64,000 nucleotides of DNA from Liolophura sinensis (lineage: Eukaryota > Mollusca > Polyplacophora > Chitonida > Chitonidae), in the NCBI RefSeq assembly GCF_032854445.1, contig NC_088295.1, positions 64,525,249 through 64,589,248 of the forward strand, in the 5' to 3' direction. The translations under genes and the position numbers were made by a program. The first letter of the stretch is position 1, and every line of letters starts with the position of its first letter. A model generated the notes under the pieces. It did no database searches and was not told the DNA's origin. It saw only the letters and a list, made by a program, of their open reading frames with translations. This document shows positions 47,720 to 60,167 of this stretch, piece by piece.

Positions 47720-47945
47720 TGAATCAAGGAGAGAAGCAAAAAGCAATTCCAATCATCCTTTCAACAAAGGAGATAGGGACAGATCATGACAAAGTGATGC
47801 CTTTTAATTGATTTGCTTTCCATATATCGAAGTCAAAATGAAAAGGGCAAGCTAAAGGACAGACCGGCAGCATTCCCATGGCCCTCTTTGCCTTTTGTAA
47901 TCAGGGGCAATAATAAATACAAATCCTGAATATGAGCTTTTTTAA
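47720..47945. other. candidate conserved non-coding block
   Basis: Complex sequence with CTTTTAATTGATTTGC (47,801-47,816) and a GGCAAGCTAAAGGACAGACC segment; no frame and no repeat match. Enhancer-like by appearance only. Confidence 0.28.
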
Positions 47946-48289
47946 AATTTCAAAACAAAGCCAGTGATTCATCCTAGTTACACAGACTGATTAACAGGTA
48001 AAAATGTTTAATAGCAGACATCAAGAATGCACTTAAAACAATCCAAACTTTCCACACCTGACAATAATTAGAAAATTCAAACACAAATTATCACTGAACA
48101 AAAAAAAAATACGCTTGTCAAAAAAAAAGTGGTCACAGTGATAAAGTATTTATCTCATTACAGTGGCCAATGGCGAGAACTATGAATAACAAATTCAGTT
48201 TCTAAATTTAGATAAAAAAAGATCGATTTAAAATGGAAAATGAACTTTGACATTAAGAAGACATTACAAGCCTCACACTCAAGACCTTT

Positions 48290-48790
48290 GGCTCCCAAAA
48301 TGCTGTTCGCTCTAATAGCAGAATTACTTGACTTGTTCATACACTGTATGGACAGGCAAAGAAATGGCCAGTTGTCAATCTTTCAATGGAAGCGCCTTTC
48401 AGCCCAGTGGGCAATAAGGTACTCTCCAGCATGCAAATACATCCTTAGTTCTGTTACTTTTCGCATTTTTTCATCCAGTTAGGGCTTTCTAACTCTCAGG
48501 AAGGTTCTAGCCATGATTTATTAAGAGTTTTCATGACTGTACCACTTAGAGCGCAAACTGCGCCTCAAAATTGCCTCACTTGACCCCTTGCTAATAGGTC
48601 ACTCAACAGCTAACCCAAAACCTTGCAGCTGATTGGCTGACAGGCTAATGCCAGCAAAAGTTGGTACTTCATTGTCGGCAGCCTTAATTCAGGTTTTACT
48701 TCTCTACGGATGCTTTAATGGCTGTTTCCATTTTGTTAACACACGCCCAAGGAGAGGTAATACTATGGAGGCCCGATAACACTGATGGAA
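48290..48790. other. candidate conserved non-coding block
   Basis: About 500 bp of complex sequence including GCAGCTGATTGGCTGACAG (48,625-48,643), which joins an E-box CAGCTG to a CCAAT-type core, and ACACACGCCCAAGGAGAGG near 48,740. No coding frame over the right half. One of the better regulatory candidates. Confidence 0.3.
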
Positions 48791-49989
48791 CATAAGTTTG
48801 ACAGATGTGAAGCTCTAGCTACTTAAATAATGCACATGTCATTTTTGTACCAGCACTGAAAAAAGTTTCAAGCCCATCCATTACCCCAGTAAATTATGAA
48901 ACAAAATTTTTACAAGCTGTTAACTCGTAAAACTCTTCCCATAAAGTTATGGAGTACAAGCTTAGCATTCCAATAAATCACTAGGTATTCCACGTTTATA
49001 AGCAGGAAATTTTAAAACTCTGTCCGGTCACAAGTTTCGTTCAATTCGGTGAAGTGGGAGGCATTAATTCTTTAGACAGACCAACTTCAGTTGTTAACTG
49101 TACATAAAAAAATTTTTTCTTTGCTGGGTCTTTCAGTGCAATTTTCCAATGTACCAATTAGTTTTTCACAGTAGGCAAATCTTATGGGGTAACATAAATG
49201 ACACTTACTGTCATTAACTGTAATTTATAACACCAACTTTTCCCAGACTGATATGATCATTCATGAGAAGTCTGAAATGCTGAGGACCATAATCAGGTGT
49301 ATATGCAAATCTGTTTTGTTTAGATCATGAAATGGAATTATAAGTGTAAATGGCTTTCAAATATTTTAATCATTTAACTAACAGTATAAACAAAAAAAAA
49401 AAAAAAGAAAACGTATATCATGAACAACCATGGTTAAATAATGAAAATGTTGAATTTGTAACTGGTCACCAAACTAGATCAATAGCTTATATACATGTTT
49501 ATACACTTTTATAGTTGTCTGGACACCAGTGAATATATCCAAAATACATGTATCTAAAACAATGTATACAGGATGGGAGTTCATGAGTAAATATTCATAT
49601 GCCTGAGGGGAATCCTTAAATGTATTTCCCGCAGGTGAGAAAAAAACATGAAGGCATGTACATAAGGGAAAAGAACCATATCATAAACTTTTAGAAATCT
49701 AAAAAAAAAACAAGAGCCTTCGCAAACAAGTCATATCTCTCACTCTCAAATGTCTAACTCTTCCTCTTTTTCCATTATACTTTGCAATGGCTGAATTTTT
49801 GTCAATTCCATCTTCATCTTAAGCCTCTAACGATCCAAGCATTTGAATACTGATGATGATAAATGTCAAGATTCCTAAACATGTCATGGTAAGACCAACA
49901 AAAAAAAAAAAGAGAAAGAAATGAAAACTGAAAAAAAGTGAAATGAAAATTCTAATGATAGCCAAAATACACATCGCTTGTCATCTGTG
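48791..49989. other. AT-rich non-coding stretch
   Basis: A-runs near 49,393-49,406 and 49,899-49,910. Nothing identifiable. Confidence 0.45.
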
Positions 49990-50250
49990 CCTAAAATTCC
50001 CGGAAATCTGTCATAGGAAGGGTCTACTGTCCACACTGTGTATTAGAGGATGGCTCATTACCAAAATGACATCCCATTAATTATGAAGACAGTGAATGTG
50101 GCCTCTTCCATCCCCACGGTGACAAGTGTCATAAGTATGGTACTTAAGCTGACAAGCCAAGCTTGCTCAAGAGGACACTGGTGTCCAATCAGCATCAAAC
50201 TTATTAAATCTCAGAAGTCCTTCTCCAGAGATGCAAGTTAAAGGTGAAAT
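49990..50250. other. candidate conserved non-coding block
   Basis: Complex sequence with CATCCCATTAATTATGAAGA (50,070-50,089). A 63-codon plus-strand frame (50,050-50,241) is open but featureless. Weak candidate. Confidence 0.22.
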
Positions 50251-52055
50251 ACAAAAGCCTTCAACTTTTGCAGAAATCTTAATTATCTACAGAGTTGTTC
50301 TTATGTGGCATATTAATTTATAAAGGTTAGTTGTGCCAGCTTTCCCGCTTTTAACATTCATTTTGCTGGTCTGCATTAGCAACATGATGCTACTGTGACA
50401 TGATTCAAAGATGCCTCATCTTATCTCTCTGTACACATTCTTGAGCCAAGTATTAAGAGTTTTTCTATCTTAAAATTTTGTGTCAAACCTTTTGTTTCTG
50501 GCAATTTTGTCCCCTACAATACATAGATTACTGAATGAAAATGGGTTCATATAAACTGGTTCTATTTTTGAGTGGCGGAAGTGAGAACTTGAAAGCTCGT
50601 TCACGCTTTGATGCCACATAAGCAAAAAAGAACTTGTCTACATCAGGCCTTATTCATTCAATAACCTATAATTGTAAAGATAAATTGCCTATCTGTTTTT
50701 GTTTTCCAAGTGTTGTAACTGTGTGATATTGTCGATCATCAGATGAATAAGACACAAAAATTTTTGGGATCAAACTCTTGTATCCCTAATTTAAATAAGT
50801 CATACTGGTACTGAATTAAGTGACTTGTCAAAAATGTTAGCAAACTCTACTACGTTCGTTGTCCGTCTACTCTAGGGTTTTTTTTAAAACATTTTTTAAA
50901 CGCCCATGTTACACAGTAAATGTAATCAAAAATAGTTGCCTAACATTTCTGACAGGCCACGCACATGCTACAGTATATTGAAGACTTTTTTTACCTCCAC
51001 TATCATAATGTCATGATGTGCAAAATTCTAAGGGAGACAAGCCATGATGTTTTAGAGACAGTTCAGATTTGAGCACTTTAATACTTCTGGTCACACATAA
51101 GCTATGAATTTAACATCACAAAATAGTAGACTTAGTACAGATTATGTTAATCAGTCAGCAAGAATCACAATCTCTACATAGTGTTGGATTTTAGAACCAA
51201 ACCATAAACCTTTCGAGTTCACCTTGAATGGGGAGGCAGCATATTTCTTTAATCCTGTCAGGAAGCAGGGCCTATATTCATTTTTATGTCAAAAATGGAT
51301 TGTAGTGCAAGGCCTACAATGTTACATTGTATCAGTTTTTATTGTAATGTCATTCTGGTTTTAATGTGAGGTCATCATGATGAGCTGGGAAAAGAAGACT
51401 TGACATCAATTAAGTGGTGTCAAAGTCCTGTTGCCTGGCATTTGTGAGGTGTCCATTACAGGAGAACATTATAATGCTGAGAGCATACGCTGCGTGTACA
51501 TATCCTGTATGGAAAACTTGCTACATGTATTTATAAATCCCAATATCTTTGAAAGTATTTTTTAACACAAAAAAAAAAATGCTTGATTAATGACATTAAT
51601 ATGCCTGTACCTGCTTGAGACAATGAACTAACAACTAATACAAAAAAAGCATTTCTGAAATTTAAAAGAAAACATTAATTAAATCTGGAAAATTCAAAAC
51701 CATAATATGAAGTTTTCACAAATGCATGATTTGAAAGTTTAATTAGCCTGCTGGAAAAATACAGGCATGTGTCAAATGAGATGCAGTATGTGACTTACAC
51801 AAAAAGTTTTAGTTTTCAGTTTTATTATAACTCTCTAATATTCTCTCAGCTCTCATAATTTTTTTTATTTCCCTTTACACTACAACTATAGCATGTGCAT
51901 GATAATTATGCTGTTAGCTTAAAGGGGATTTTTGTTATTCTTAGGCCATGAAGGTGCAACTGTCTACCATCAGTTACTTCCCCTGATTCATCAATGTGAT
52001 CATGCAACTTTTCTGCCAACAATTTATCTTACAGGCTGTAAAAGAAACATTTTTT
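50251..52055. other. AT-rich non-coding stretch
   Basis: No gene, RNA gene or repeat family recognised over 1.8 kb. A- and T-runs occur at 50,878-50,884 and 51,570-51,580. Confidence 0.45.
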
Positions 52056-52056
52056 T

Positions 52057-52080
52057 GGGGTATGGGGGTGGGGGGGGGGG
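52057..52080. repeat. G-rich run
   Basis: GGGGTATGGGGGTGGGGGGGGGG lies here, ending in ten G. Potentially quadruplex-forming and prone to sequencing error. Confidence 0.85.
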
Positions 52081-54125
52081 ATTTTATTTGGTCATTATCA
52101 TGTAAATATGTCTCTGGTTTTTATTTAATCCCAAAGACATGCATACATGTATAAAACTGCGGCTATGAAAACACCAACAAACTGCCCCTTTATTTCATGA
52201 ACAGAGACATATCCAGAAATATTTGCACATGTACATACAACAACAGACAAAATACTAGACACAGTATTAATGTAAAATATCAGATTGTCTGAAAACAGCA
52301 ATATCATCTGGAAGCAGAGCAGATAATTTTACAGACGTTTACAAGAACATATTACATGTTTTTGGTAGAAACTATGTGGGATTCTTGTTTGTATTAACCC
52401 AATTTTGGGAAGCAATTTTCAGACAATAATCTAACACAACCATCACACCTACCTTATTCCCAAGTCTGCATTCTGTTTCCTTGCTGGTCTGGCTAGTTAA
52501 TAGGAGTTTATGGTAATAACAAATCATAAACACTGGGACGTTGTATACACAAACAGAGAAGCCTGGATATGTATAATGTGCTTCTGTTCATGCTTTTTAA
52601 TTCCATGTGAGTTTAAAATCAACAAAGTCATTGGACTTTATATTGTGAATCTAAAATTTCTTTGCCAAAATCTTGAAGTTCCTGCATGCTTTTACTAGTC
52701 TTAGAATTCAATGGGTTTTGATCTGTCTTTGAATATGACATGTATATGTTGTCTTCTTTGTTCAAAAAAAAAATCACTGTACTTCACCAATTTTGTTCAA
52801 ATCCTGAAATTCTATCTATTCTTGACAAAATCTTTGAAGATAATCTGGTTTTATTTGAGTCCTTGAAATTCATCTGTTTCAGTGTGTTTTGCTGAAGACT
52901 TAAAACTAAACACATAACTTATATGACCTGAAATCTTTGAATTAAATTCACCACGCTTTGTTGAAATCACTGAATTCCAAAAAACTGTCTGAACTTGACA
53001 TCCGCCTCAGACAATCAACTTTATCCGAACATCCCAATGTTTATGTTAGGACAGGCATGCATGTACAAAAGAAAAGGCCTAGATATCTATGTCCTCAAAC
53101 CTTTCAGTTCTTAACAGCTATGCAGTAGCATACTATGTTAGAATTAAGGATTCCATGCAGTTTGGAAAGAAATGTGTTCATCTCATTTTGCATCAATACA
53201 TGGAAGTTACTTTTGATATGTGCATCACATAAATACTGTTACATCCAAATCATTGACCCATAAGAAACTAGCATATAACTCCGAAAGGGTTCTGTTATCG
53301 AAATGAAGGCCTTTTCTTTTTGTAATTGTTAATAATTTCTCTTGCTATCTTCTTGGCAAAGAATGACTTCATTTTTCATATGAACTTTTTTTCAGATTCT
53401 ATGGAAATTTATGACACTGATTGATCACAATTGGTCATCATTAAGAAATATCTCATAATAGCCAAGCATGAGCTGATACTGCTCTTTGTTTTTGATTTTT
53501 TTCACAAAGAATGGCTACAGCATTATAATTTCATCAAGAAATAATGAACAAACAAATTACAGAAACTCCCCTTCTCTCCAAAAAGATAATAAACATAATG
53601 TTATTTATTAGGGAAAAAATCAAACTGCTGTTGAATTTTTTTTTTCTTAAAATTTACTATTCAAGAGATCTTTAGAATGCATTCACTTCACAACACAGCT
53701 TAAATAACTAAAATGTACAGGTTTAACCACAAAACCACCTGGCAGGCAAATTTCACAGAGTAATCGAAACTAACATGAATATCAAATGTCTAGATACAAC
53801 CAATTATATGCTAAAAATAGCAAAACCAATACATATTATGTCAAATAAAATGATAAGAGCACACTTAAACTACTTCATAAGACTACCAAGCCTCTACTCT
53901 ACACAAACAGAAACATGTCTAAATCTAGGTAATCTACATCACAGGCAACATATAATGTATCCAGTATAGGTACACCACAATTACTACATACCTGAAGCAG
54001 TATATATCTGAATCATGTATATCTGACTCAAATACACCTGACTCAAATTATACAGCAACTATACATGATATCTACATGATGTAAACATGCAAATAAATAA
54101 ATTTAATATAGTAAAAAACTAAAAT
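52081..54125. other. AT-rich non-coding stretch
   Basis: No gene or repeat family. A loose series of AATCTTTGAA / TTCTTGACAAAATCTTTGAA / CTTGAAATTC words at 52,670-52,990 may be a much-decayed short tandem. Confidence 0.42.
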
Positions 54126-54150
54126 AATATATATATATATATATATATAT
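54126..54150. repeat. (AT)n microsatellite
   Basis: Twelve or so AT dinucleotides in a row. Confidence 0.9.
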
Positions 54151-55959
54151 GCATAAACACCAAAAAAACATCACAAGCTAACAAGATAATAATAATGGGA
54201 AGCAATATTAAGAAGTTCACACAACAAAGAGCTGTACAAAATTGAAGTGTAAATACATCACCCTTTGTCCTCATGTTCACATACTCACTTGCTACTTGTG
54301 CCCTGCACCATTCTCCTGTCCCCAACCCCGCTCTATCCACAACGGAGTTCTCTCCCCCTAACATGCCAACTCTCTCCACCTCACCATAGGCACATCTATA
54401 AAAGAATCATTTGTAGTGGATAATCAGGCACATTTCAGATAATTTCATGTAATTCTCTGATGGAAATATTTCAGTTAAATTAAAAAAAATTAAGAGATCC
54501 AATCCTTGAGTGCTGTAGGTGCAATTTCTCACCACAATATTTTGATCATTTTTTATAGTTACTGTTTTGAGTAATCGGAAGCAGAAGAACTCTTCAATTT
54601 TATTTTGGTATATTTCTTCGATACTTCCATACAGAAGCACAGTTTTTTATTTATTTTTTTTTTTTGCTTCCACGTCAAACAAATCATGTAATTTTATGCA
54701 TAGTGGAAATCAGCACACCGAGGGTAAACCATACACATCCTTTACCAGGTTGAGGTAAACAACAAACCACTTGGTTTAAAGCTACAGCTAACCCAGCACC
54801 AGCTGGCTCTAAGCCTGCTACATCTACCTCATGGCGTGATCTGGGTTAAGCCTGCTTATCAATGGATATGGATGTTCTGTTTTGTTATCACTGATTTCCC
54901 TCTTCCCACTGCTTATATGACTTTGTATCCAAATAAGGAGAAATCTACCTGTATAGAATTAGCTCTTCAAAAATTCTACGAGTTCCTCAGGTGCACATTA
55001 GGTACCACATCACCTAACTTTATTTAAATTTTCAAAGCTTCTGGGGTTTAACCGAGGTATATCTTTTCAGTGTGAATGTATACAGGCATAGATGTACATG
55101 TGTTTAGCATTGACATGACTGAGGTGTACTCGAGATACAGTACAGATACAGAGATACAATGTAGTATACATTGTGGAAGAGGCGAATATCTCATCTATAC
55201 ATGCACTGCCCACTGAATGTGGTCCACAGGCCAGAGTTGATCATCTGTGACTTTATACTATTGTCAGCATGGTCAGTCATGGTTCCTGAATAACCATGAT
55301 AATGACATAATGCCTTGAGAAAGTGGGAAATATCCCGGCATATCCCTTTTTAAGTGAAATGTAGTTCTCTTTGAAAAGTATGCTGCACAAAGGGATACAT
55401 TTAGATATTATGGGGAAATACATTCATAATGGTTACTGCTGTACTATATAACACTATTTTTATAGTGTTTTACTCCTTTGTCTTGCAACAATGGCATTTT
55501 CTAGAAGAGTGGGGTATCATATCAATACAGTCTATTTGGGGTGAATCAGAGATTCTGATTTTATTATTATTTTTTTTCATTCCAAACTGAATGATTACCC
55601 CGTCAAATCCTGTTTAGATGTCTTACATACTTATAAGACAGCATATATCAGCTTGTAAATTTTGTTTGGTTGTTCATTTCATTCCAAACTTACTGACTGG
55701 AAAGTACTTCTTTTTTTTTCAAAAAGACTGCATTGTATATTTACAGGTTATGTTCTAAAATATTTTCCCAAAAAGTGCATATATACAAAATGAGATGATT
55801 ATGATGAGTTCATGTACATATATATACAAAATGAAAGGTAGACAACTCTGCCTGCCATAATGCAAAAACCTGTCCAAACAATGAAGATAAACCTCCAGCT
55901 CCTTTAAGGAGTATACTCTGACAGCCCATTCCTTAAATAAGAATGAATATATTTATGAA
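54151..55959. other. non-coding stretch without clear features
   Basis: No gene or repeat family. The minus-strand frame at 54,119-54,379 includes the microsatellite and is not coding. The palindromic GATACAGTACAGATACAGAG run near 55,134 is a small local repeat. Confidence 0.42.
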
Positions 55960-56610
55960 TCAATTTAACAAATGCGAATCACTCTTTCCCAGATTTTCGC
56001 TTTTTTTCTTGATTCCAGATTGCAATTAAATAACCATACAACTGCACATGGCTAGTCCGAGATTCAAAACCGCTCCATTATTAATTATGACAGCGTCACA
56101 CAAAAATTCTTTCTTCAGAGACAAATTCTCTGCAGCGCAAATATTAAACTGAATTACTGCAAAATGGGAGTTCACGATACCACAGAATAATCTGTCAAAT
56201 CCTGTTAGAACAGACTTACATCGATTTAGACAATTTGCCAGTTACAATGCATCTCACATCTTCCACATCAATATGCACGGTTTGGGGTTTGCACTGCATT
56301 GACATAATCCTTCACTCTTCCGCGCAGAAATCGCCTGATGTAAAAACCCAATGACAGCTCTTATCACCACAGATTTAGTCTGTTACGTGCAAACATCCAC
56401 ATAATTTCATGCAGTCATGATCAATCTTGCCCCCAGATTTGGCTTTCATGGGAAAACAATAGCAGCCTTTGATGGATAGTTTATTGGCGAAATTTGCAGC
56501 AATATGAAAAAAAGAATACAGGTAATTTACAAATGTTTGCCATACAGATACACATATAGGCTCTACTTTTATTTCAAAGACACCCACATGCACGTCCGCC
56601 GGGCACAGAC
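55960..56610. other. candidate conserved non-coding block
   Basis: Complex sequence with GCAATTAAATAACC (56,022-56,035), CATTATTAATTATGACAGCG (56,076-56,095) and CAGCGCAAATATTAAACTGA near 56,133. No convincing frame; the 72-codon minus-strand frame at its right has no domain. Among the better regulatory candidates, by inference. Confidence 0.3.
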
Positions 56611-57250
56611 CTTTGATGTACAGGTATATACAGATTACATGTAACCTACATGTATATTTATATTCGTTTTGTTAATTGAGCATGATAATGGAGTTCTGAT
56701 CATCAAAGTGTACAGCTAAGCTAGGTCTACTGGTTCTAATTTTTTTGGTACTATGATCTTTGACACCAGAATTCTGTACATTTGTGCTTAACTTCATATA
56801 GTACCAGTATAACAAATATGCACCTGTGTTTGTTCATCCCATTAATGCTATAATACAGGTACTGATATGTCTACATCCATACATGAACACACATTTCATG
56901 ATCGAAGAAAAGAAAAATTCATGATGTTTTTTCATCCTCTTTTTTATCATGAATGGGATAGGCCCACAACGTAATGTATTAATGTTGTAGGACTATCTTA
57001 ACCAACTTCATCCACAATTTTGAAAATTCATGACTTTTTAAAAACAATATATGATTATTTGGGGTTTTTTCACCTTAGCTTCACAACCCTAACTGTTTAC
57101 TTCTTTGTTGATTATAAACGTCTGTTTTGAAAAACATGTCCATGTGCACTTTCATTTTCGACCTCTAATTTTATGTTGTTGTTGTTTCAAAAGAATCAAA
57201 ATCTTTGAACCTAGTAAACCATGCATTGAGCTCTTTCGCCTTCTGACTGG
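56611..57250. other. AT-rich non-coding stretch
   Basis: Nothing identifiable. Confidence 0.45.
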
Positions 57251-57278
57251 CGTAACTCTTACGTACTTGATCTCTTAC

Positions 57279-57486
57279 AAATTAACTGTAGGCCTAAATG
57301 TCCAGATGTGTCATCATCGATGTGCAAGCGTACAAAGTCTGGGCCGGTTCTAGTTATAGTGCCGACCCTGACTTGACAGGATGTAGAGAGCTTCGTTTTC
57401 TCTGGCAGAAATGCACGAGCCATTCTCCACGTGCATGCACTCAAACGGAAGTCTCCGAAGGCCTCAAAGTGTGTTAATTGAAACAT
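57279..57486 (-). CDS. weak candidate exon (unrecognised protein)
   Basis: The minus strand is open for 75 codons (57,259-57,486), with ATGs at 57,486 and 57,423. The text has mixed, charged, protein-like composition (MARAFLPEKTKL, RVGTITRTGPDFVRLHIDDD) and the region has about ten CpG. A donor-like TTT|GTAAGAG would end the exon at 57,279. I do not recognise the protein, and no partner exon was identified to the left. It could equally be conserved non-coding DNA. Confidence 0.18.
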
Positions 57487-58481
57487 TGCTAGATTCGCTC
57501 CGTAAAAACTACATAGCCTTTAGAATCGAATTTTTTTTTACTAGTGCGTGAAATATTGTAATTTATAAGTTAAAGACTGGCTGTGGACAATTTGCTGTCA
57601 AGGTTAAACTATATCTTTAGCCCATGCAAATCAGTCTTTAAAACAAGCCAAACACGACTACATTACGCTTATGCGAAATAAAGTGGAGTGAGTAATTTTA
57701 AAGATCCTCTGGATAATAAAACAGTTATAGCATAGTGCCATGGATTAATGGCGCAAAATGTGCTGGAAAACCCAGTTCACTGATAATGACACAATTCAAT
57801 CTACGAGGCCTACATGCATATAGGCCTAAGTCTATATATGGTTTATATAAGCGATGCAATTACATTCTATGTTTTGTAAAATACCCTGGTTAGAAATGCA
57901 GAGAGAAATGCCCAACTTATAGATATTCTAATATATATAGAACATATCTATTTACTGATATGCGGAGACCGTTGCCATCCTTCGACCCTACCCAGTTTTA
58001 AAAGTTCACAGCCGATTTCTTGGCTAATATGGGAGTGTCCACACGTGGGGGTTTGTCCACAAGGGGAGTTGTCCATAGGGAGGAATGTTTTGCATCCGAT
58101 AAAATGCAAAGCGATGCAAATCTTGCAGCTATACAGGCTAGGCCTATTATTGTCCTATGCTATCATATGAAATACACCATTATAATGCTTATAGGCCGAT
58201 AAAGCTTTCAAATAGGCCTCACGGTAACTTCTTTAATCCTATACATGCATAGGCCTATATGGGCTATGGGAATGTAGCTGGTCAATGGCTCAGACCAATT
58301 GGTCATGCCATCAAACAGAAATACACAAATCTAGGCATAGGCCTATGCTTACATAGCCGCTCCTGTCTGTTCCGATCTGGCTTTGTTTGACTGGGTCTAC
58401 AATTAAGAAGAAGTTATGCCACTAGGTACCAGTCCCCTACACGCACAAACCATATAAATCAATTAGATTTGTATAGATTAG

Positions 58482-58501
58482 ATATATATATATATATATA
58501 C
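58482..58501. repeat. short (AT)n microsatellite
   Basis: About ten AT dinucleotides, inside the TAGGCCTA cluster. Confidence 0.8.
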
Positions 58502-59146
58502 AACCAGCTGTGCGTAAAGACAGCAGGCCTTGAATGTCCAGCACATCATGGTCTCTTCACCTATAATTCATCAAGGCGACCGTGTGATAACGACGGTAAA
58601 TAAGTCGCATATGCTATCAAACGTATTCTACCTTGAATATCCTTGCCAACATTCTTTGCTAATATTCTTTTGTTTAACATGCATCGTGCAGTTGTCAGCT
58701 TTGTTGAATTAAAGGATGCAGGTTAATCATCCTTCAACACAATTCTGCATGTATGTCGATCGAAAAATATAGCGTGCTGGCCACACTGTTCAAGGGTCAG
58801 GATATATATGTACCGTAGATTTCTGGATATTGGAACAGCTCATCTAGTTATTACACGCGGTAGGCCTACAGGCCAGCAAACTGTTTCTTCTAATTTTTTT
58901 GGACATCTGGTCTGCTCTTTTTATAGCTAATGTAATTGCAATACATTCTCTCTATTCACATTGTTAATTCATCAAATGACAACATATACATACATCTTTA
59001 CTATGCCAAAACTGAGAGATAGGCCTATGCGATTTTTGCTTTCAGAAAATGAGAAGGATCGTAGTATCAGCCGTATAATTGCTTGCGCGTAGGCCTATAT
59101 GAACGCAAGGCGATGCATGTGTACCGGAATATAAAATAAAGTATGT

Positions 59147-59340
59147 ATGTACCCTTGAGGTTTAACGTCTTATTTAACAATTTTTCAGTCATACTGTATG
59201 ACGACCAGGAGTCATTAAGTGTGGGTAAGTCCGTGCCACCAATGTACTGCCGCCACTGAAGTATCATGCATGCCGAAGACACGAGACACGACACCCCTCC
59301 CAGGCACATTATACACTGCCAACCAATCATGTTTCCTTCT
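59147..59340 (-). mobile_element. SINE family B, 3' half
   Basis: The plus strand reads GAGGTTTAACGTC, AACAATTTTTCAGTCATACT, ATGACGACCAGGAGTCATTA, TGCCGAAGACACGAGACACG, CACATTATACACTGCC and ATCATGTTTCC, in the same order as the left part of 18,923-19,275. The tRNA-like head is missing on the right, so the copy is truncated or interrupted at about 59,340. Confidence 0.75.
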
Positions 59341-59454
59341 TATATACACATACACTGGTGTTTATCTAAATATACATACTTAGATTAATTAGCAATCTAA
59401 AAAATGTCATTTAGTTGGTTTGCACTTAATGAAAGGTAGATGCATGTAGGCCTA

Positions 59455-59941
59455 CGTTTGTTCCCTCATGAAACAACTTCAGTATGTTTTCACACAGGGC
59501 ATTGGAAGATGTGACCCAGCTGGCTCATTCTGCTATCATACATTTCCAGAAGGATAACAATCCAGTTATTTTGAGACATGGACGACTGACCATTGACACT
59601 CAGCCGGGGGGTCAGCCAATGTTTGAATAAAACAGGAAACATTTGGTCAAATCTTCCCTACTTGCCTCAATGTCCATTCCACTAGGTCGAGGCCCCAACT
59701 GACAATACCATACGGTGTTAGTCCAGCGCATGGGAAATATATTTCAATGGTCCTACTCGAAATCACACAATTTTGGGGTCATGCCACAGCATGAACAGCT
59801 CTCTACTGCGGTGCTGTTGTAAGGTTTGAACCGAATGATTTCTATTTTTTCGTCTCCTGTTGACATCATCGACTACAGGACAAATGATACAGTAAGGTTG
59901 TATGAGACGATGTAGGAAAAGTAACTTTTATATAGGAAGAT
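59455..59941. other. candidate conserved non-coding block
   Basis: Complex unique sequence with GC above background, including CAGCCGGGGGGTCAGCCAAT (59,601-59,620; the CAGCCAAT end is a direct CCAAT box). No frame of note. A moderate candidate for regulatory DNA. Confidence 0.24.
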
Positions 59942-60167
59942 ATTTCCTTACATCATGATCCAGCAGCCTCTCACCAATGCGGTCGCTGTGGGTTCATGTC
60001 CAGCTCATGCTGACTTCCTCTCCAGCTGTACGTGGGAAGGTCTTCAAGCAACCTGCGGATGGCCGTGGGTTTCCCTCCCACCTTAACGCTGGCCGCCGTC
60101 ATATAAGTGAAATATTCTTGAGTACGGCGTAAAACACCAATAAAAAAAAATAAATTTCCTTACATCA
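59942..60167 (+). mobile_element. SINE family A, 5'-truncated copy with 14-bp target duplication
   Basis: The element runs from about 59,956 to 60,153. It begins inside the tRNA-like part (CCAGCAGCCTCTCACC), keeps the B-box region GGGTTCATGTCC, the body with CCTCCCACC and the end GTAAAACACC with a short A-rich tail. Perfect 14-bp direct repeats ATTTCCTTACATCA flank it (59,942-59,955 and 60,154-60,167). The A box is lost, so it cannot be expressed from its own promoter. The perfect duplication implies a fairly recent insertion. Confidence 0.93.

Larger units (their letters stand above)
57289..59454. repeat. cluster of nine TAGGCCTA palindromes
   Basis: Exact TAGGCCTA occurs at 57,289, 57,821, 58,139, 58,250, 58,338, 58,861, 59,020, 59,090 and 59,447, with near-matches at 57,806 and 58,213. 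I saw no exact copy elsewhere in the window. The flanks differ from one another, so it is not a simple tandem array. The meaning is unknown: it may be a base-composition domain, fragments of one old repeat, or binding sites. Confidence 0.8.
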
